From assembly GCF_000577335.1 (NCBI RefSeq), contig NZ_CBYL010000006.1, forward strand, positions 59,342-123,341: a stretch of DNA of 64,000 nucleotides, written 5' to 3'. A model generated the notes under the pieces. It was given only the letters and a program-made list of their open reading frames with translations, made no database searches and was not told the origin of the DNA. Below, piece by piece: positions 36,042 to 44,709 of the stretch (positions are counted from its first letter, which is position 1; every line of letters starts with the position of its first letter). This DNA comes from Faecalispora jeddahensis. GTDB lineage: Bacteria > Bacillota > Clostridia > Oscillospirales > Acutalibacteraceae. Position numbers and translations under genes: made by a program.

Positions 36042-37741
36042 TTCTTTTCCTCCTCAGATTGTGACTCTTTCGTGACAAGAACAGCCCCCTTGTCGGCGGA
36101 TGTTACCAGCTCTGCATACTTTGCCAGCACACCGCTTCGCGGTTTCTTCAAAAGCTGTACGCTGGATAGCCGCCTGCGGATCGTTTCGTCGTCCACCAGC
36201 AGCTCCAATCTGCGATTTGGGATATCGATCAGAATTCCGTCGCCGTCCTCCACAATGGCAATCGGCCCTCCCGCCGCTGCTTCCGGAGAGATATGCCCGA
36301 TACAGGGGCCTCGGGTAGAACCGGAGAACCGGCCGTCGGTAATCAGGGCGCATTTTTCGTCCATCCCCCTGCCCACCAGCAGAGAGGTCGTCATGTGCAT
36401 TTCCCGCATGCCGGGGCCTCCCCGGGGGCCTTCGTAACGGATGACAATGACATCGCCCTCGGCGATCTTGTCGTTTGAGACTGCCTCGCTCGCGTCCTCC
36501 ATCGAGTGAAATACTCTGGCGCGGCCCTGAAACACATACATGCTGGGCTTGACTCCCGCCTGCTTGACCACGGCGCCGTCCGGCGCAAGATTCCCACGAA
36601 GGATGGCGATTCCGCCCTCGGCGCGTTTGGGTCTTTCCAAGGGGAAGATGATGTCGTTTTCAGGCAGAACAATATCCGCGTTGTTTTCTATCAAGGTTCG
36701 CCCGGTAACGGTCAGATGATCCTTCTGCAGATGGGGTTCGATGGTTTTCAGTACCGCTGGAATACCGCCCGCCTCGTCCAGATCGGCAAGAGCATATCTG
36801 CCGGAGGGCTTGATGTTGCATATGTAGGGAACCTGCCGGCTGATGCGGTCGAAATCTTCGAGCTGCAGCTTCACACCCGCTTCGTGGGCAATGGCCATCA
36901 GGTGCAGTACGCTGTTGGTGGAACCGCCCAGGGCCATGCTGGCAGAGATCGCGTTTTCCAGGGCCGATCGGGTGACAATATCTCTGGGGGTAATGCCTGC
37001 TTCCAGCAGACCGATGATGCGGTTTCCCGTCAGGCGGGCCATCCGTTTTTTCTTGGACCCCACCGCCAGAGCCGTGGCGCAGCCCGGCAGTGTAAGCCCC
37101 AGCACCTCCGCCAGACAGCTCATGGTGTTGGCGGTTCCCATCATGGCGCAGGTACCGGCGCTGGGGATAGCTGCTTCTTCCATCCGCTGCAGCTCCTCCA
37201 TGGTGATTTCACCCTTTTGCGCCCTCCCGGCAAACTCACGGATATCCGTTGTGGTGATCACATCGATCTCCCCGTATTTACCGGTCAGGCTTGGGCCTGC
37301 TGTCAGGACAATGGCGGGGATATTGACGCGCAGAGCCGCCATGATCATCCCAGGGACAATTTTATCGCAGCCCGGAATCAGTACCATTGCGTCAAAGCGG
37401 TGTGACTGTACCATAATTTCAATCGAATCCGCAATCACATCCCGGCTGGGCAGGGGGTATTGCATTCCCAAATGTCCCTGACACATACCGTCGCATACGG
37501 CGATTGTGTGAAATTCCTTTGGTACTCCCCCGGCCTCGGTGACGCCGAGTTTGACCTGCTCTGCGATCTCTCTCAGATGGATATGGCCCGGTACAATCTC
37601 ATTCCAGGAATTGACTACAGCGACCAAGGGCTTATCAAAGTCGCTACGGGTCATACCGGTGCTGTAAAGCAATGCCCGGTGGGCGGATCGCTCTATTCCA
37701 ACGGTAAGCTCATCGCTGCGTTTCCGCATGGGTTCCTCCAT
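36038..37741 (-). CDS. IlvD/Edd-family dehydratase
   Basis: A 567-residue iron-sulfur dehydratase. NSWNEIVPGHIHLRE, Cys125 in PGCDKIVPGM and Cys198 in GTCAMMGTANTM fit the IlvD branch; C-terminal YEGPRGGPGMREM and TDGRFSGSTRGPCIGHISPEA are conserved. The family removes water from dihydroxy acids or sugar acids. No branched-chain amino acid genes are nearby, and it is co-translated with a hydrolase-fold protein under its own promoter, so a catabolic dehydration is more likely than biosynthesis. AAGGAGG precedes the ATG at 37741. Confidence 0.9.
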   Translation of the reverse strand: MEEPMRKRSDELTVGIERSAHRALLYSTGMTRSDFDKPLVAVVNSWNEIVPGHIHLREIAEQVKLGVTEAGGVPKEFHTIAVCDGMCQGHLGMQYPLPSRDVIADSIEIMVQSHRFDAMVLIPGCDKIVPGMIMAALRVNIPAIVLTAGPSLTGKYGEIDVITTTDIREFAGRAQKGEITMEELQRMEEAAIPSAGTCAMMGTANTMSCLAEVLGLTLPGCATALAVGSKKKRMARLTGNRIIGLLEAGITPRDIVTRSALENAISASMALGGSTNSVLHLMAIAHEAGVKLQLEDFDRISRQVPYICNIKPSGRYALADLDEAGGIPAVLKTIEPHLQKDHLTVTGRTLIENNADIVLPENDIIFPLERPKRAEGGIAILRGNLAPDGAVVKQAGVKPSMYVFQGRARVFHSMEDASEAVSNDKIAEGDVIVIRYEGPRGGPGMREMHMTTSLLVGRGMDEKCALITDGRFSGSTRGPCIGHISPEAAAGGPIAIVEDGDGILIDIPNRRLELLVDDETIRRRLSSVQLLKKPRSGVLAKYAELVTSADKGAVLVTKESQSEEEKK

Positions 37742-37827
37742 GTTGAAAGCCTCCTTTTCAAAATTGACGTATTCTCCAGAATATCATTTGTGCACTTCGA
37801 TATTCTGGGCACCTTGCTGCTGGTTGT

Positions 37828-37856
37828 ATTATATAAAGCAAAAAGGAATAAGTCAA
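37828..37856 (-). promoter_or_regulatory. Promoter of the dehydratase-hydrolase operon
   Basis: On the minus strand TTGACT, a 17-bp spacer beginning TATTCC, and TATAAT. The GGAATAAGTCAA block (plus strand) is shared in close form with the two other promoters of the locus. Confidence 0.8.
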
Positions 37857-37872
37857 CCGTTTTATTAAAAAA

Positions 37873-37886
37873 GGAATAAATATATC
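37873..37886. promoter_or_regulatory. Candidate RpiR operator upstream of the dehydratase promoter
   Basis: AAAAAGGAATAAATATATC resembles the near-palindrome GGAATATTTATTCC at 39206. It lies 16 bp upstream of the -35 element. Assignment to RpiR is an inference from position. Confidence 0.35.
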
Positions 37887-38014
37887 GTTTATAACAACAT
37901 GGATATCCCATTTACGGTCACAATCCATAAGAAACGTTTCATTTGAGCTCTTATATTCTTTTTTGACTGGTTTTGTGATACAATAACGGCAATCACAAAA
38001 AGGGCGGTGTGTAT

Positions 38015-38902
38015 ATGCCTGAGCAATCCGGTTTTTCAGCAGAGGCACCCAATATTCTCGATACCATCAGCAGTATCAAGGATGTCCTTCCCAAAAAGCA
38101 GCGCCATCTTTGCAATTATCTGCTGCAGCACTATGAGTCTGTGGGCCTGACAACAGTGGCGGAGCTGGCGGAACGCGCCAATGTGGGCACTACGACAGTG
38201 ATGCGCCTGGTAAAATCACTGAAATACGATACCTTCAACGCCTTTAAAAAAGATTTGCTGAGCGTAGTGATATTGCGGGAAAATTCCTCTTACCGCAGTA
38301 TGAAACAGGCATTCGGCAAAACAGATGTGGAGCATACCCGGGATAACCTGACCCTACTTTGCGAAGAGGCAGCGGATTCCATCCGCAATATTCCTACCCC
38401 TCGAAATGCGGAACAATTTGAGCGCGCTGTTGATTTTCTGCTGGAGGCAAGACACATCTACATTTTGGCGCAGCGCTCATCCAAAGCCGCCTCTCTTTGC
38501 CTGGAGTATTCCCTTTCCCCGTTTTTGCCGGACAAGGTTCGCCAGATGAGCACCGAGCTGGATTATGTGTATGACAAGGTGCTGACCATGCAGAAAGAGG
38601 ACGTCCTGTTTATTGTTTCCAACTGGCCCTGCGGCAGTACCGTAATTGAGGTTGCGCGCTCTTGCCGCGAGCGGGGGATTCCCATCATTCTGCTCACCAA
38701 TACCAATGTGAACCCCATCAGCAAGCTGTGCGATATTCTGCTCGACACCAATTCCGTGAACGGATCCTACCTGTTACTCCCGGCCATTGCCGTTATTGAG
38801 GCGCTGAGCGCTGAGCTGGGGCACAGAACATTGCCCGAATCCACGGAAAACCTGGAACGGCTGGAGGATATTCTTCGTGAGAAAAAGATGATGGTCTGGT
38901 AG
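38015..38902 (+). CDS. RpiR/MurR-family transcriptional regulator
   Basis: A 295-residue regulator. The N-terminal helix-turn-helix includes TVAELAERANVGTTTVMRLVKSL. The C-terminal SIS domain (residues ~140-270) has IYILAQRSSKAASLCLEYSL and FIVSNWPCGSTVIEVARSCRERGIPIILLTN. SIS domains usually bind phosphosugars, although RpiR members sense other compounds too. AGGGCGG stands 7 nt before the ATG at 38015; a GTG at 38009 is less likely. It sits between the leftward and rightward halves of the locus and is the obvious controller. Confidence 0.92.
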   Translation: MPEQSGFSAEAPNILDTISSIKDVLPKKQRHLCNYLLQHYESVGLTTVAELAERANVGTTTVMRLVKSLKYDTFNAFKKDLLSVVILRENSSYRSMKQAFGKTDVEHTRDNLTLLCEEAADSIRNIPTPRNAEQFERAVDFLLEARHIYILAQRSSKAASLCLEYSLSPFLPDKVRQMSTELDYVYDKVLTMQKEDVLFIVSNWPCGSTVIEVARSCRERGIPIILLTNTNVNPISKLCDILLDTNSVNGSYLLLPAIAVIEALSAELGHRTLPESTENLERLEDILREKKMMVW

Positions 38903-38930
38903 CTCAAACCGCTCCATCCTTCAGACACTA

Positions 38931-38968
38931 AAAGAAGCCTGTCAACACATGTGTTGACAGGCTTCTTT
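38931..38968 (+). terminator. Terminator of the RpiR gene
   Basis: A 38-bp perfect palindrome (arm AAAGAAGCCTGTCAACACA) followed by TATTTT, 28 bp past the stop. Confidence 0.85.
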
Positions 38969-39205
38969 TATTTTGAGAGCGGGAAACAGAACCCGAACAC
39001 GCGGTCTGCCGTTGTTCGTTTCCGGCTGCCTACGATTAAAAGTTCGATATGCGGGCATGCCCTGCACATTTATCTATTTCCGGCAGACGCCGCACAAAAT
39101 AAAAAGGATTTTTATCGGATCAAGCTCTGCTCTTTCCATTTCTTCGTTTCAAAAGACGATCATCATTCATGAAAAAAACAGACGTTACAAACCCAAAAAG
39201 TAAAA

Positions 39206-39219
39206 GGAATATTTATTCC
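39206..39219. promoter_or_regulatory. Candidate RpiR operator
   Basis: GGAATATTTATTCC has perfect 6-bp arms around TT, preceded by AAAA as at 37869. It lies 72 bp upstream of the -35 element of the second hydrolase gene. Confidence 0.4.
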
Positions 39220-39290
39220 GTTGAAAAGCACAAACATTCCTTTTTCCGTTTGTGCATTTGGCAGAATTGTTTCTTTTATTTATTTTTTGG

Positions 39291-39319
39291 TTGATTTATT
39301 CTTTTTTCAAGCTTATACT
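39291..39319 (+). promoter_or_regulatory. Promoter of the second hydrolase-fold gene
   Basis: TTGATT, a 17-bp spacer beginning TATTCT, and TATACT. The TTGATTTATTC start is close to the TTGACTTATTC of the dehydratase promoter. Confidence 0.7.
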
Positions 39320-39388
39320 GATGCTATCCCAAAAAGAAAAACGCGATAAATGTCGAATTTGGAATGAACGAAAGGAGCAAGCGAAAAA

Positions 39389-40327
39389 ATGAAACAGCGC
39401 GAAATTACTTTTTACAGTGAAGGAACAAAGATGGTGGGTAACATCTATCTTCCCGATGATTACAAAGAGGGCGAAAAACGACCTGGTATCGTTGCCAATT
39501 CCGGTTGGACGGGAGTCAATAAGGTGTATCCCGCCATGTTCGCCCGCCAGATGACCGCCCGCGGCTTTGTCTGCATGGGTTTTGATTATCGTGGCTTCAA
39601 GCCCTCCGGCGGTATCAGCGGTATGGATAAATACACCACCTTGGAAATGGAAATTGACGACATCAATAACGCCGTTACTTTCTTTAAGCATCAGCCCGAG
39701 GTGGATGCGGACCATATTGCTTTGATCGGCTGGGGCGTAGGCGGCGCGGTTTGTATCGCTGCAGCGCATCGCGACAAAACGGTGAAGGCCGTGGCTACCT
39801 TGAATTCCTTTACGGACGGCCGCCGCTGGATGCGCATGGGCATGGGCAATGACAAATTCAATAAGATGCTCCGCACACTGGAGGAAGACAAATACAAGCG
39901 CGTCACCACCGGCGACCCCGTACTCCGTCATCCCTATGAGTTTTATCCCAACATCGATGAATCCGGCGATTTCTATGTGGAGAAAACGTTAAAGAACCTT
40001 AACGGCGGCGTAAAGGGTGACATTGAGGTAGAATGCGGCGAGTCGTTCCCCACTCCCATGTCCAGCGTCATTGCAGAAAGCTTTGTTCGCTTCAACGTGC
40101 AGGACATTCTGCCGAAGCTCGCGCCGGACTGCGCCGTATTCGTAGGCCATGGAAAGTACAACGAGCTGCATGACAAAGAAGAGGCCGAGGACGCTTACCG
40201 TCTGGCGAATGAGCCGAAGCAGCTGTACTATGTGGACGGCAAACATAACGAGTGGATGTTTGATGAGGACCCGAAGCTGGGCGGCCTGTGCGACGCAATG
40301 GCGGAGTTCTTCAGGGACCATATCTGA
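39389..40327 (+). CDS. Alpha/beta-hydrolase-fold protein lacking the nucleophile (copy 2)
   Basis: A 312-residue paralogue of the protein at 35157, with the same LPDDYKEGEKRP start and MGFDYRGFKPSGG segment. The elbow LIGWGVGGA has Gly116 in place of the nucleophile. His286 in VDGKHNEWMF is kept, but the acid segment reads VGHGKYNELHD, so the usual Asp position is Tyr. An insertion of about 20 residues (YVEKTLKNLNGGVKGD) separates it from copy 1. It probably handles a related ligand by non-hydrolytic chemistry or acts as a binding protein. GAAAGGAG precedes the ATG at 39389. Confidence 0.8.
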   Translation: MKQREITFYSEGTKMVGNIYLPDDYKEGEKRPGIVANSGWTGVNKVYPAMFARQMTARGFVCMGFDYRGFKPSGGISGMDKYTTLEMEIDDINNAVTFFKHQPEVDADHIALIGWGVGGAVCIAAAHRDKTVKAVATLNSFTDGRRWMRMGMGNDKFNKMLRTLEEDKYKRVTTGDPVLRHPYEFYPNIDESGDFYVEKTLKNLNGGVKGDIEVECGESFPTPMSSVIAESFVRFNVQDILPKLAPDCAVFVGHGKYNELHDKEEAEDAYRLANEPKQLYYVDGKHNEWMFDEDPKLGGLCDAMAEFFRDHI

Positions 40328-40728
40328 ACATAATTTTGGCTTCACTTCTTTGTCGGTTTAGACGGAAAGCGAAGTGATTTCTGTTTCGTGTGTTGCATGA
40401 TCCGGATATTTTCCTTTTGATACAGCACCGCCGGATCAGTCGGAGAATCTTTTGAGGGGTCTTGATCCCAAAAAGCATCTGGCAAACTGCGGATAATAAC
40501 AAAAGAAACGGTAAAACCAGAGCATATCTTGCAATTTTAAAAAGGGCTGCCAGAGCAGACAATATGTCACCTGTTCTTTGCAGAGGCAACAGGAGCTTCC
40601 CTTTTTAAAAGCCTTTCGCCAGCGTTAGGTATTGGGCATATCCTCAATGCATTGATGTGCTCTGGTTTTTTGCCCAAAAATCCTTTGTATATTGTTTCGC
40701 AAAATACATATAAGAGAGGAGAATTTGT
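40328..40728. other. Intergenic stretch before the GltS-type gene
   Basis: 400 bp with no gene that I can support. A minus-strand frame of 92 codons (40311-40589) has one hydrophobic segment but overlaps the hydrolase gene end and has no clear ribosome binding site. No obvious terminator or operator was seen. Confidence 0.4.
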
Positions 40729-42138
40729 GTGGCATTTTTCAAAGATTTCAGCGCATGGGCACTTTTAATCGACTTTTTTTGGGCTTCCCTTTTTCTTTGG
40801 ATCGCTCAGGTCATCCGCCTGAAGGTGAAAATTTTTCAAAAGCTATTTATTCCGGCCTCTGTTTTAGCAGGTTTTGTCGCGATGATTCTAGGTCCTGGGT
40901 TTCTTAAGGTGATTGGATTTTCGGGTCAGGCGACTTCTTACCCCGGCGTTCTGGTCGCCATGCTGTTTGCCACTTTGATGCTGGGCCACGAAGAAAAAAC
41001 CCAGTCATTCGGCAAGAGCGTATGGAAGGTACGCGACCAGTTTTTGAACATAGCACTGAATTCCTTTTTCCAATTCGGCACCAGTATCCTGCTGGGTCTC
41101 TTACTCGTTAAGGTATTCTTCCCGCACATCAACGAAGCGGTCGGAATTCTGATGCCCGCCGGCTGGTATGGCGGATACGGCTTTGCCGGTGCGATCGGTT
41201 CTGTTTTGGGGAACTACGGCTTTGAAGACGCTACCGGCATCGGTATGACGCTGGCCACCACAGGTCTGCTTTCGGGCATTATCGCCGGAATGGTCTACGT
41301 CAATATTGCCTGCCGCAGAGGCAACACCAAGTATACCGCAAAGCTGAGCGAAATCCCCGAGGATATTCGTTCCGGACTGCTCAAGGGTGAAAACCAGTTC
41401 AGCTCCGGTACAGCCACCGTCAGCCCCAGCACCATTGACCCCGTCGGCTACCACTGGTGCCTGGTATTTGCGGCAACCGGCTTCGGCTGGATTATCAACT
41501 ACTACATTAAACAGGCCTCTGGTGTCGATGTGCCGGTCCTGTGCCTGGCGATGCTCTGCGGTCTTGCCATTCAGGGCATCATGAAGCTGATCGGACTTGG
41601 AGAGAGCGTAGACAAAAAGACCATTAACCGCATTGGCGGTACCTGCACGGATTATCTCGTTTTCTTCGGATTTGTCTCCATCAGAGGCGCCGTCATCGCC
41701 GATTACTGGAGCATCATCCTGATTCTGTCAGTCTTCGGCTTTATCTTCTGCAGTTTGTCGCTGTGGCTGGTCTCTCCCAAGGTTTTCCTGAGCAGCTGGT
41801 TCGAAAAGGGGATTTTCCAGTGGGGTATGTTCACAGGCAACGTGGCGTCCGGTGTGACACTGCTGCGCGTCATTGATCCCCAGGGCGAAAGCAGAACGCT
41901 GGAGGATTACGGAATTGCCAATATCCCCTTCTCCTGGATCGATATGGTGCAGATTTCTCTCTACCCGATCTTACTGGGGTTGGGCTACACCTGGCAGGTA
42001 GGGCTTGGCCTGGTGCTCCTCGGGTTTGTCACGATCGGCATTTTGAGAGCCGTCGGCTGCTGGCATAAAGCATACATGGGCGGCGGTGAATACGAAAAGA
42101 TTCTGGCCGCCAAAGAGGCGTCAGCGCAAAATACTTAA
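40729..42138 (+). CDS. GltS-family sodium:carboxylate symporter
   Basis: A 469-residue membrane protein with about 11-12 helices. Two GltS-like halves are visible, with the family's glycine-rich loops MPAGWYGGYGFAGAIGSVLG and GNVASGVTLLRVIDP. GltS imports glutamate with sodium; here the substrate is more likely the acid processed by the neighbouring enzymes. The start is GTG at 40729 with GAGAGGAG in front. It is followed after 270 bp by an extracytoplasmic nitrilase, which suggests that the product made outside is taken up by this carrier. Confidence 0.88.
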   Translation: MAFFKDFSAWALLIDFFWASLFLWIAQVIRLKVKIFQKLFIPASVLAGFVAMILGPGFLKVIGFSGQATSYPGVLVAMLFATLMLGHEEKTQSFGKSVWKVRDQFLNIALNSFFQFGTSILLGLLLVKVFFPHINEAVGILMPAGWYGGYGFAGAIGSVLGNYGFEDATGIGMTLATTGLLSGIIAGMVYVNIACRRGNTKYTAKLSEIPEDIRSGLLKGENQFSSGTATVSPSTIDPVGYHWCLVFAATGFGWIINYYIKQASGVDVPVLCLAMLCGLAIQGIMKLIGLGESVDKKTINRIGGTCTDYLVFFGFVSIRGAVIADYWSIILILSVFGFIFCSLSLWLVSPKVFLSSWFEKGIFQWGMFTGNVASGVTLLRVIDPQGESRTLEDYGIANIPFSWIDMVQISLYPILLGLGYTWQVGLGLVLLGFVTIGILRAVGCWHKAYMGGGEYEKILAAKEASAQNT

Positions 42139-42183
42139 TCAAGAGCTGTAATCATCCATTTTCTGTAAGTGTGATATGGGATT

Positions 42184-42213
42184 GGGCCTTCGGTTTTGCG
42201 TTGCCGAAGGCTC
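42184..42213 (+). promoter_or_regulatory. Repeated hairpin, copy 1
   Basis: GGGCCTTCGG and CCGAAGGCTC form a stem, followed by ATTC. An almost identical hairpin lies at 44659-44688. It could be the terminator of the symporter gene or a processing or regulatory element. Confidence 0.5.
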
Positions 42214-42410
42214 ATTCTCCAACTATGTTGATTTTGAACAGGAGGCTGAGTTTCGGGACGGTATCAGCCGCTCCATCAGGCGCCGATCCTTTGAATTTTT
42301 TCACAAGTGAAGGGAATTCCCGCGTGAACAACAAAGGCGATATATAACAGCGTGCCTCTTCTATTGCAAATAACTCCCAACACATTTATGAAAGGGGGAT
42401 ATCGGACGCA

Positions 42411-44531
42411 ATGATCCAGAAAAAGCAAAAAATATGGGGTGCTATATTCGTGACGGCAATACTCGTGGCGGCAATCGTGCTGCTGCAAGCAAACAAGCCT
42501 TCTGTTGCGGACAGCGCTGTTACCACTTCGGAATTTACCAAATCTGTGCGGCAGGCGACCAATGAAGCCGGTATTTCGGTATCTTTGACAAACCATTCCG
42601 ATGCGAAGCTTACCAGAGAAGAAGCGGCACTGATTTTGCAGAACGCTTTGCATCTGCCCGACAAAAGCGAATCCTTTGAGGATGTCGCGGATGAATGCGG
42701 ATATGCGGGCGCAATCGGCGCCGCTGCCGACACAGGCATCCTCGCCGGTGTCAGCAGTCAGAAATTCGGATATGGAGAGTATTTAACGCCGGCACAGCAA
42801 AGTGAAATGATTACCCGGCTGAAAACGTATTACACCGACCGGCAGAAATCCTATGGCCAATTCAAGGCTGCGGCGCTGCAATTTAACCCGGTCATGCACG
42901 ACCGCGATGGAAATGTCAAAAATCTGTGCGCAGAGATCGAAACGCTCTTGGAGCAAGGCGTCAAGCTCGTGGTCGCGCCTGAAATGAGTACGACCGGGTA
43001 TGGGTACCAGTCGCGCGAGGATATTGCGCCTTATGTAGATACGCTTCCCGGGCACGCAACCGATGCAATCAGCGCGTTGACTAAGAAATATCACGTGTAC
43101 GTTGTCTTTGGCATGGCCGAAAAGGACGCAAAAACTGATATCTACTATAATTCCGCGGCGCTGGTGGGGCCCGAAGGGTATATTGGAAGCTATCGCAAAA
43201 CACACCAGTGGGAAACCGAAGAGCACTGGGCCGCCTGGGGAGACAAGGGCGTCCCCGTTTTTGCTACCGAACTGGGCAATATCGCCATCAACGTGTGTAT
43301 GGACGCCGCTTATTTTGAGAGTGCGCGCTTGGCCGGGGTGAACGGTGCGGACATTCTGGCGTTCCCAACCAACTCCTCGGCACAGGCGGTCAGCGCGCTC
43401 CCGGCGCGCGCGATACAGAACGGGATGTATATCGTCAGCGCAAACCGCTCCAATACGGAGCTGGGGTTTCATATGATCGGCTCCAGCGCTATTTGGAGTC
43501 CAACTGGGAAAAAATTAGTGGAAGCTCCGCTGATTGCCAGTGAGAAAGAGGATGTCGATGCGGCAGCGGCGTACATCGCGACGATCGATCCGGCGCAATA
43601 TCAAAACGCAAACAAAGCACTGTTCATGCAGCGGCGTCCTGAACTTTATCAGAATTTGATGCTGCGCGTCGGCCCATGGGATTATACGAAATCTGCTGAG
43701 AGCAAACATGTCAATGCGGTTGCGCTGCAATATACGCCACAGGGCAGCGAAGAACAAAACAAGGCTTCGATCCAAAAGCTCATGGAGAATGTTTCGGATG
43801 TCGATCTGGTTGTTTTACCCGAATTATCCCTGATCGGAACAGTCAGCGAAACGCCGAAGGCCGATGCAAAACAGGCAGCGGAATTCGCATCCTCCCTTGC
43901 GGTAAAATATAGCACGGCAGTGGTCATTGGCGCGGTCGAGGAGAAGGATGGAAAGCTCTACAATACATCTGTTTTGGTGGACGCAGCCGGTAAGGTTGCC
44001 GGTACTTATTACAAAACACATTTGAGCGAATCTGACCGCAAATGGGCAACGGCAGGCGACGATATCCCTGTATTCAGCGTAGATGGGATCGGGAAAATCG
44101 GCATGCTGATAGGCGACGATGTGTGTTTCCCTGAAACAGCGGGGGTTCTTGCAACAAAACGTGCCGATGTGATCGCGATTCCGTCCGCCTGGTACGGCCA
44201 ATATGGCGGCTTCTTCGAAATTAACAACAAGCTGTCGGCAAATCCATTTCCTGCAAACGCCATGGTCTTATGGGACGCTGTTTCGGAAGGAGCGCAAGCC
44301 TATACGATTACGGCAAATTTTGTAGGCGGGGAAAAAGGATATCTTGGCAGCAGTGCGCTCAACACACTGGACCCGCTTTATGGATTGGATCAGCCCCTTG
44401 CGGCTTCAAAGACGGAAGAGCAGGCGCTTTCCATGTCGTTTGACACCCTTCAGAGCAGCTGGTGGTACAACCAGGAAATGCTGATCAATTCCAGACGCTG
44501 CGATTATTACAAGCCCTTGGTGGCGGATTGA
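42411..44531 (+). CDS. Membrane-anchored tandem nitrilase with SLH-like domain
   Basis: A 706-residue extracytoplasmic protein. Residues 8-26 form an uncleaved signal anchor. Residues ~66-140 resemble an S-layer homology domain (LTREEAALILQNAL, FEDVADECGYAGAIGAAADTG). Residues ~150-425 are a carbon-nitrogen hydrolase domain with the full triad Glu191 (APEMSTTGYG), Lys263 (YRKTHQW) and Cys296 (NVCMDAAYF). Residues ~433-700 are a second such domain with Glu471 and Lys535, but Gly568 stands at the catalytic Cys position (LIGDDVCFPE, with Cys572 shifted). It would release ammonia from an amide or nitrile outside the cell. AAGGGGG precedes the ATG at 42411. Confidence 0.88.
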   Translation: MIQKKQKIWGAIFVTAILVAAIVLLQANKPSVADSAVTTSEFTKSVRQATNEAGISVSLTNHSDAKLTREEAALILQNALHLPDKSESFEDVADECGYAGAIGAAADTGILAGVSSQKFGYGEYLTPAQQSEMITRLKTYYTDRQKSYGQFKAAALQFNPVMHDRDGNVKNLCAEIETLLEQGVKLVVAPEMSTTGYGYQSREDIAPYVDTLPGHATDAISALTKKYHVYVVFGMAEKDAKTDIYYNSAALVGPEGYIGSYRKTHQWETEEHWAAWGDKGVPVFATELGNIAINVCMDAAYFESARLAGVNGADILAFPTNSSAQAVSALPARAIQNGMYIVSANRSNTELGFHMIGSSAIWSPTGKKLVEAPLIASEKEDVDAAAAYIATIDPAQYQNANKALFMQRRPELYQNLMLRVGPWDYTKSAESKHVNAVALQYTPQGSEEQNKASIQKLMENVSDVDLVVLPELSLIGTVSETPKADAKQAAEFASSLAVKYSTAVVIGAVEEKDGKLYNTSVLVDAAGKVAGTYYKTHLSESDRKWATAGDDIPVFSVDGIGKIGMLIGDDVCFPETAGVLATKRADVIAIPSAWYGQYGGFFEINNKLSANPFPANAMVLWDAVSEGAQAYTITANFVGGEKGYLGSSALNTLDPLYGLDQPLAASKTEEQALSMSFDTLQSSWWYNQEMLINSRRCDYYKPLVAD

Positions 44532-44658
44532 CCGCTGAAAAGGCAATTCTCAAGCGGCATTCCCTATTGGCTATTGCTTTTGTCACAGCAAGACTTTTCT
44601 CAAAGGCTTCACCAAGGACGGTGCTGATTTTACTTACTTTCTTTACTTTCATGGATGA

Positions 44659-44688
44659 GGGCCTTCGGCTCTAAGCCGCCGAAGGCTC
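44659..44688 (+). promoter_or_regulatory. Repeated hairpin, copy 2
   Basis: GGGCCTTCGG and CCGAAGGCTC again enclose a 10-nt loop and are followed by ATTC, 22 bp before the DUF6282 start codon. Nearly identical to 42184-42213. Confidence 0.5.
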
Positions 44689-44709
44689 ATTCATTAGGAG
44701 CGTGTTTTT

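Larger units (their letters stand above)
38969..39388. other. Intergenic region upstream of the second hydrolase gene
   Basis: 420 bp. The first half (38975-39200) holds no gene that I can support; a short open frame there resembles translations of degraded tRNA-like sequence. The second half holds a near-palindrome at 39206, a GCACAAA/TTTGTGC inverted repeat (39228-39255) and the promoter at 39291. Confidence 0.5.

Noticed and set aside
38973..39203. 76-codon plus-strand frame beginning MRAGNRTRTRG
   Set aside because: Resembles spurious translations of tRNA-like or degraded sequence; no ribosome binding site. I could not fold a tRNA on either strand.
40311..40589. 92-codon minus-strand frame with a hydrophobic segment
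   Set aside because: Overlaps the second hydrolase gene end, has no Shine-Dalgarno and no recognised family.
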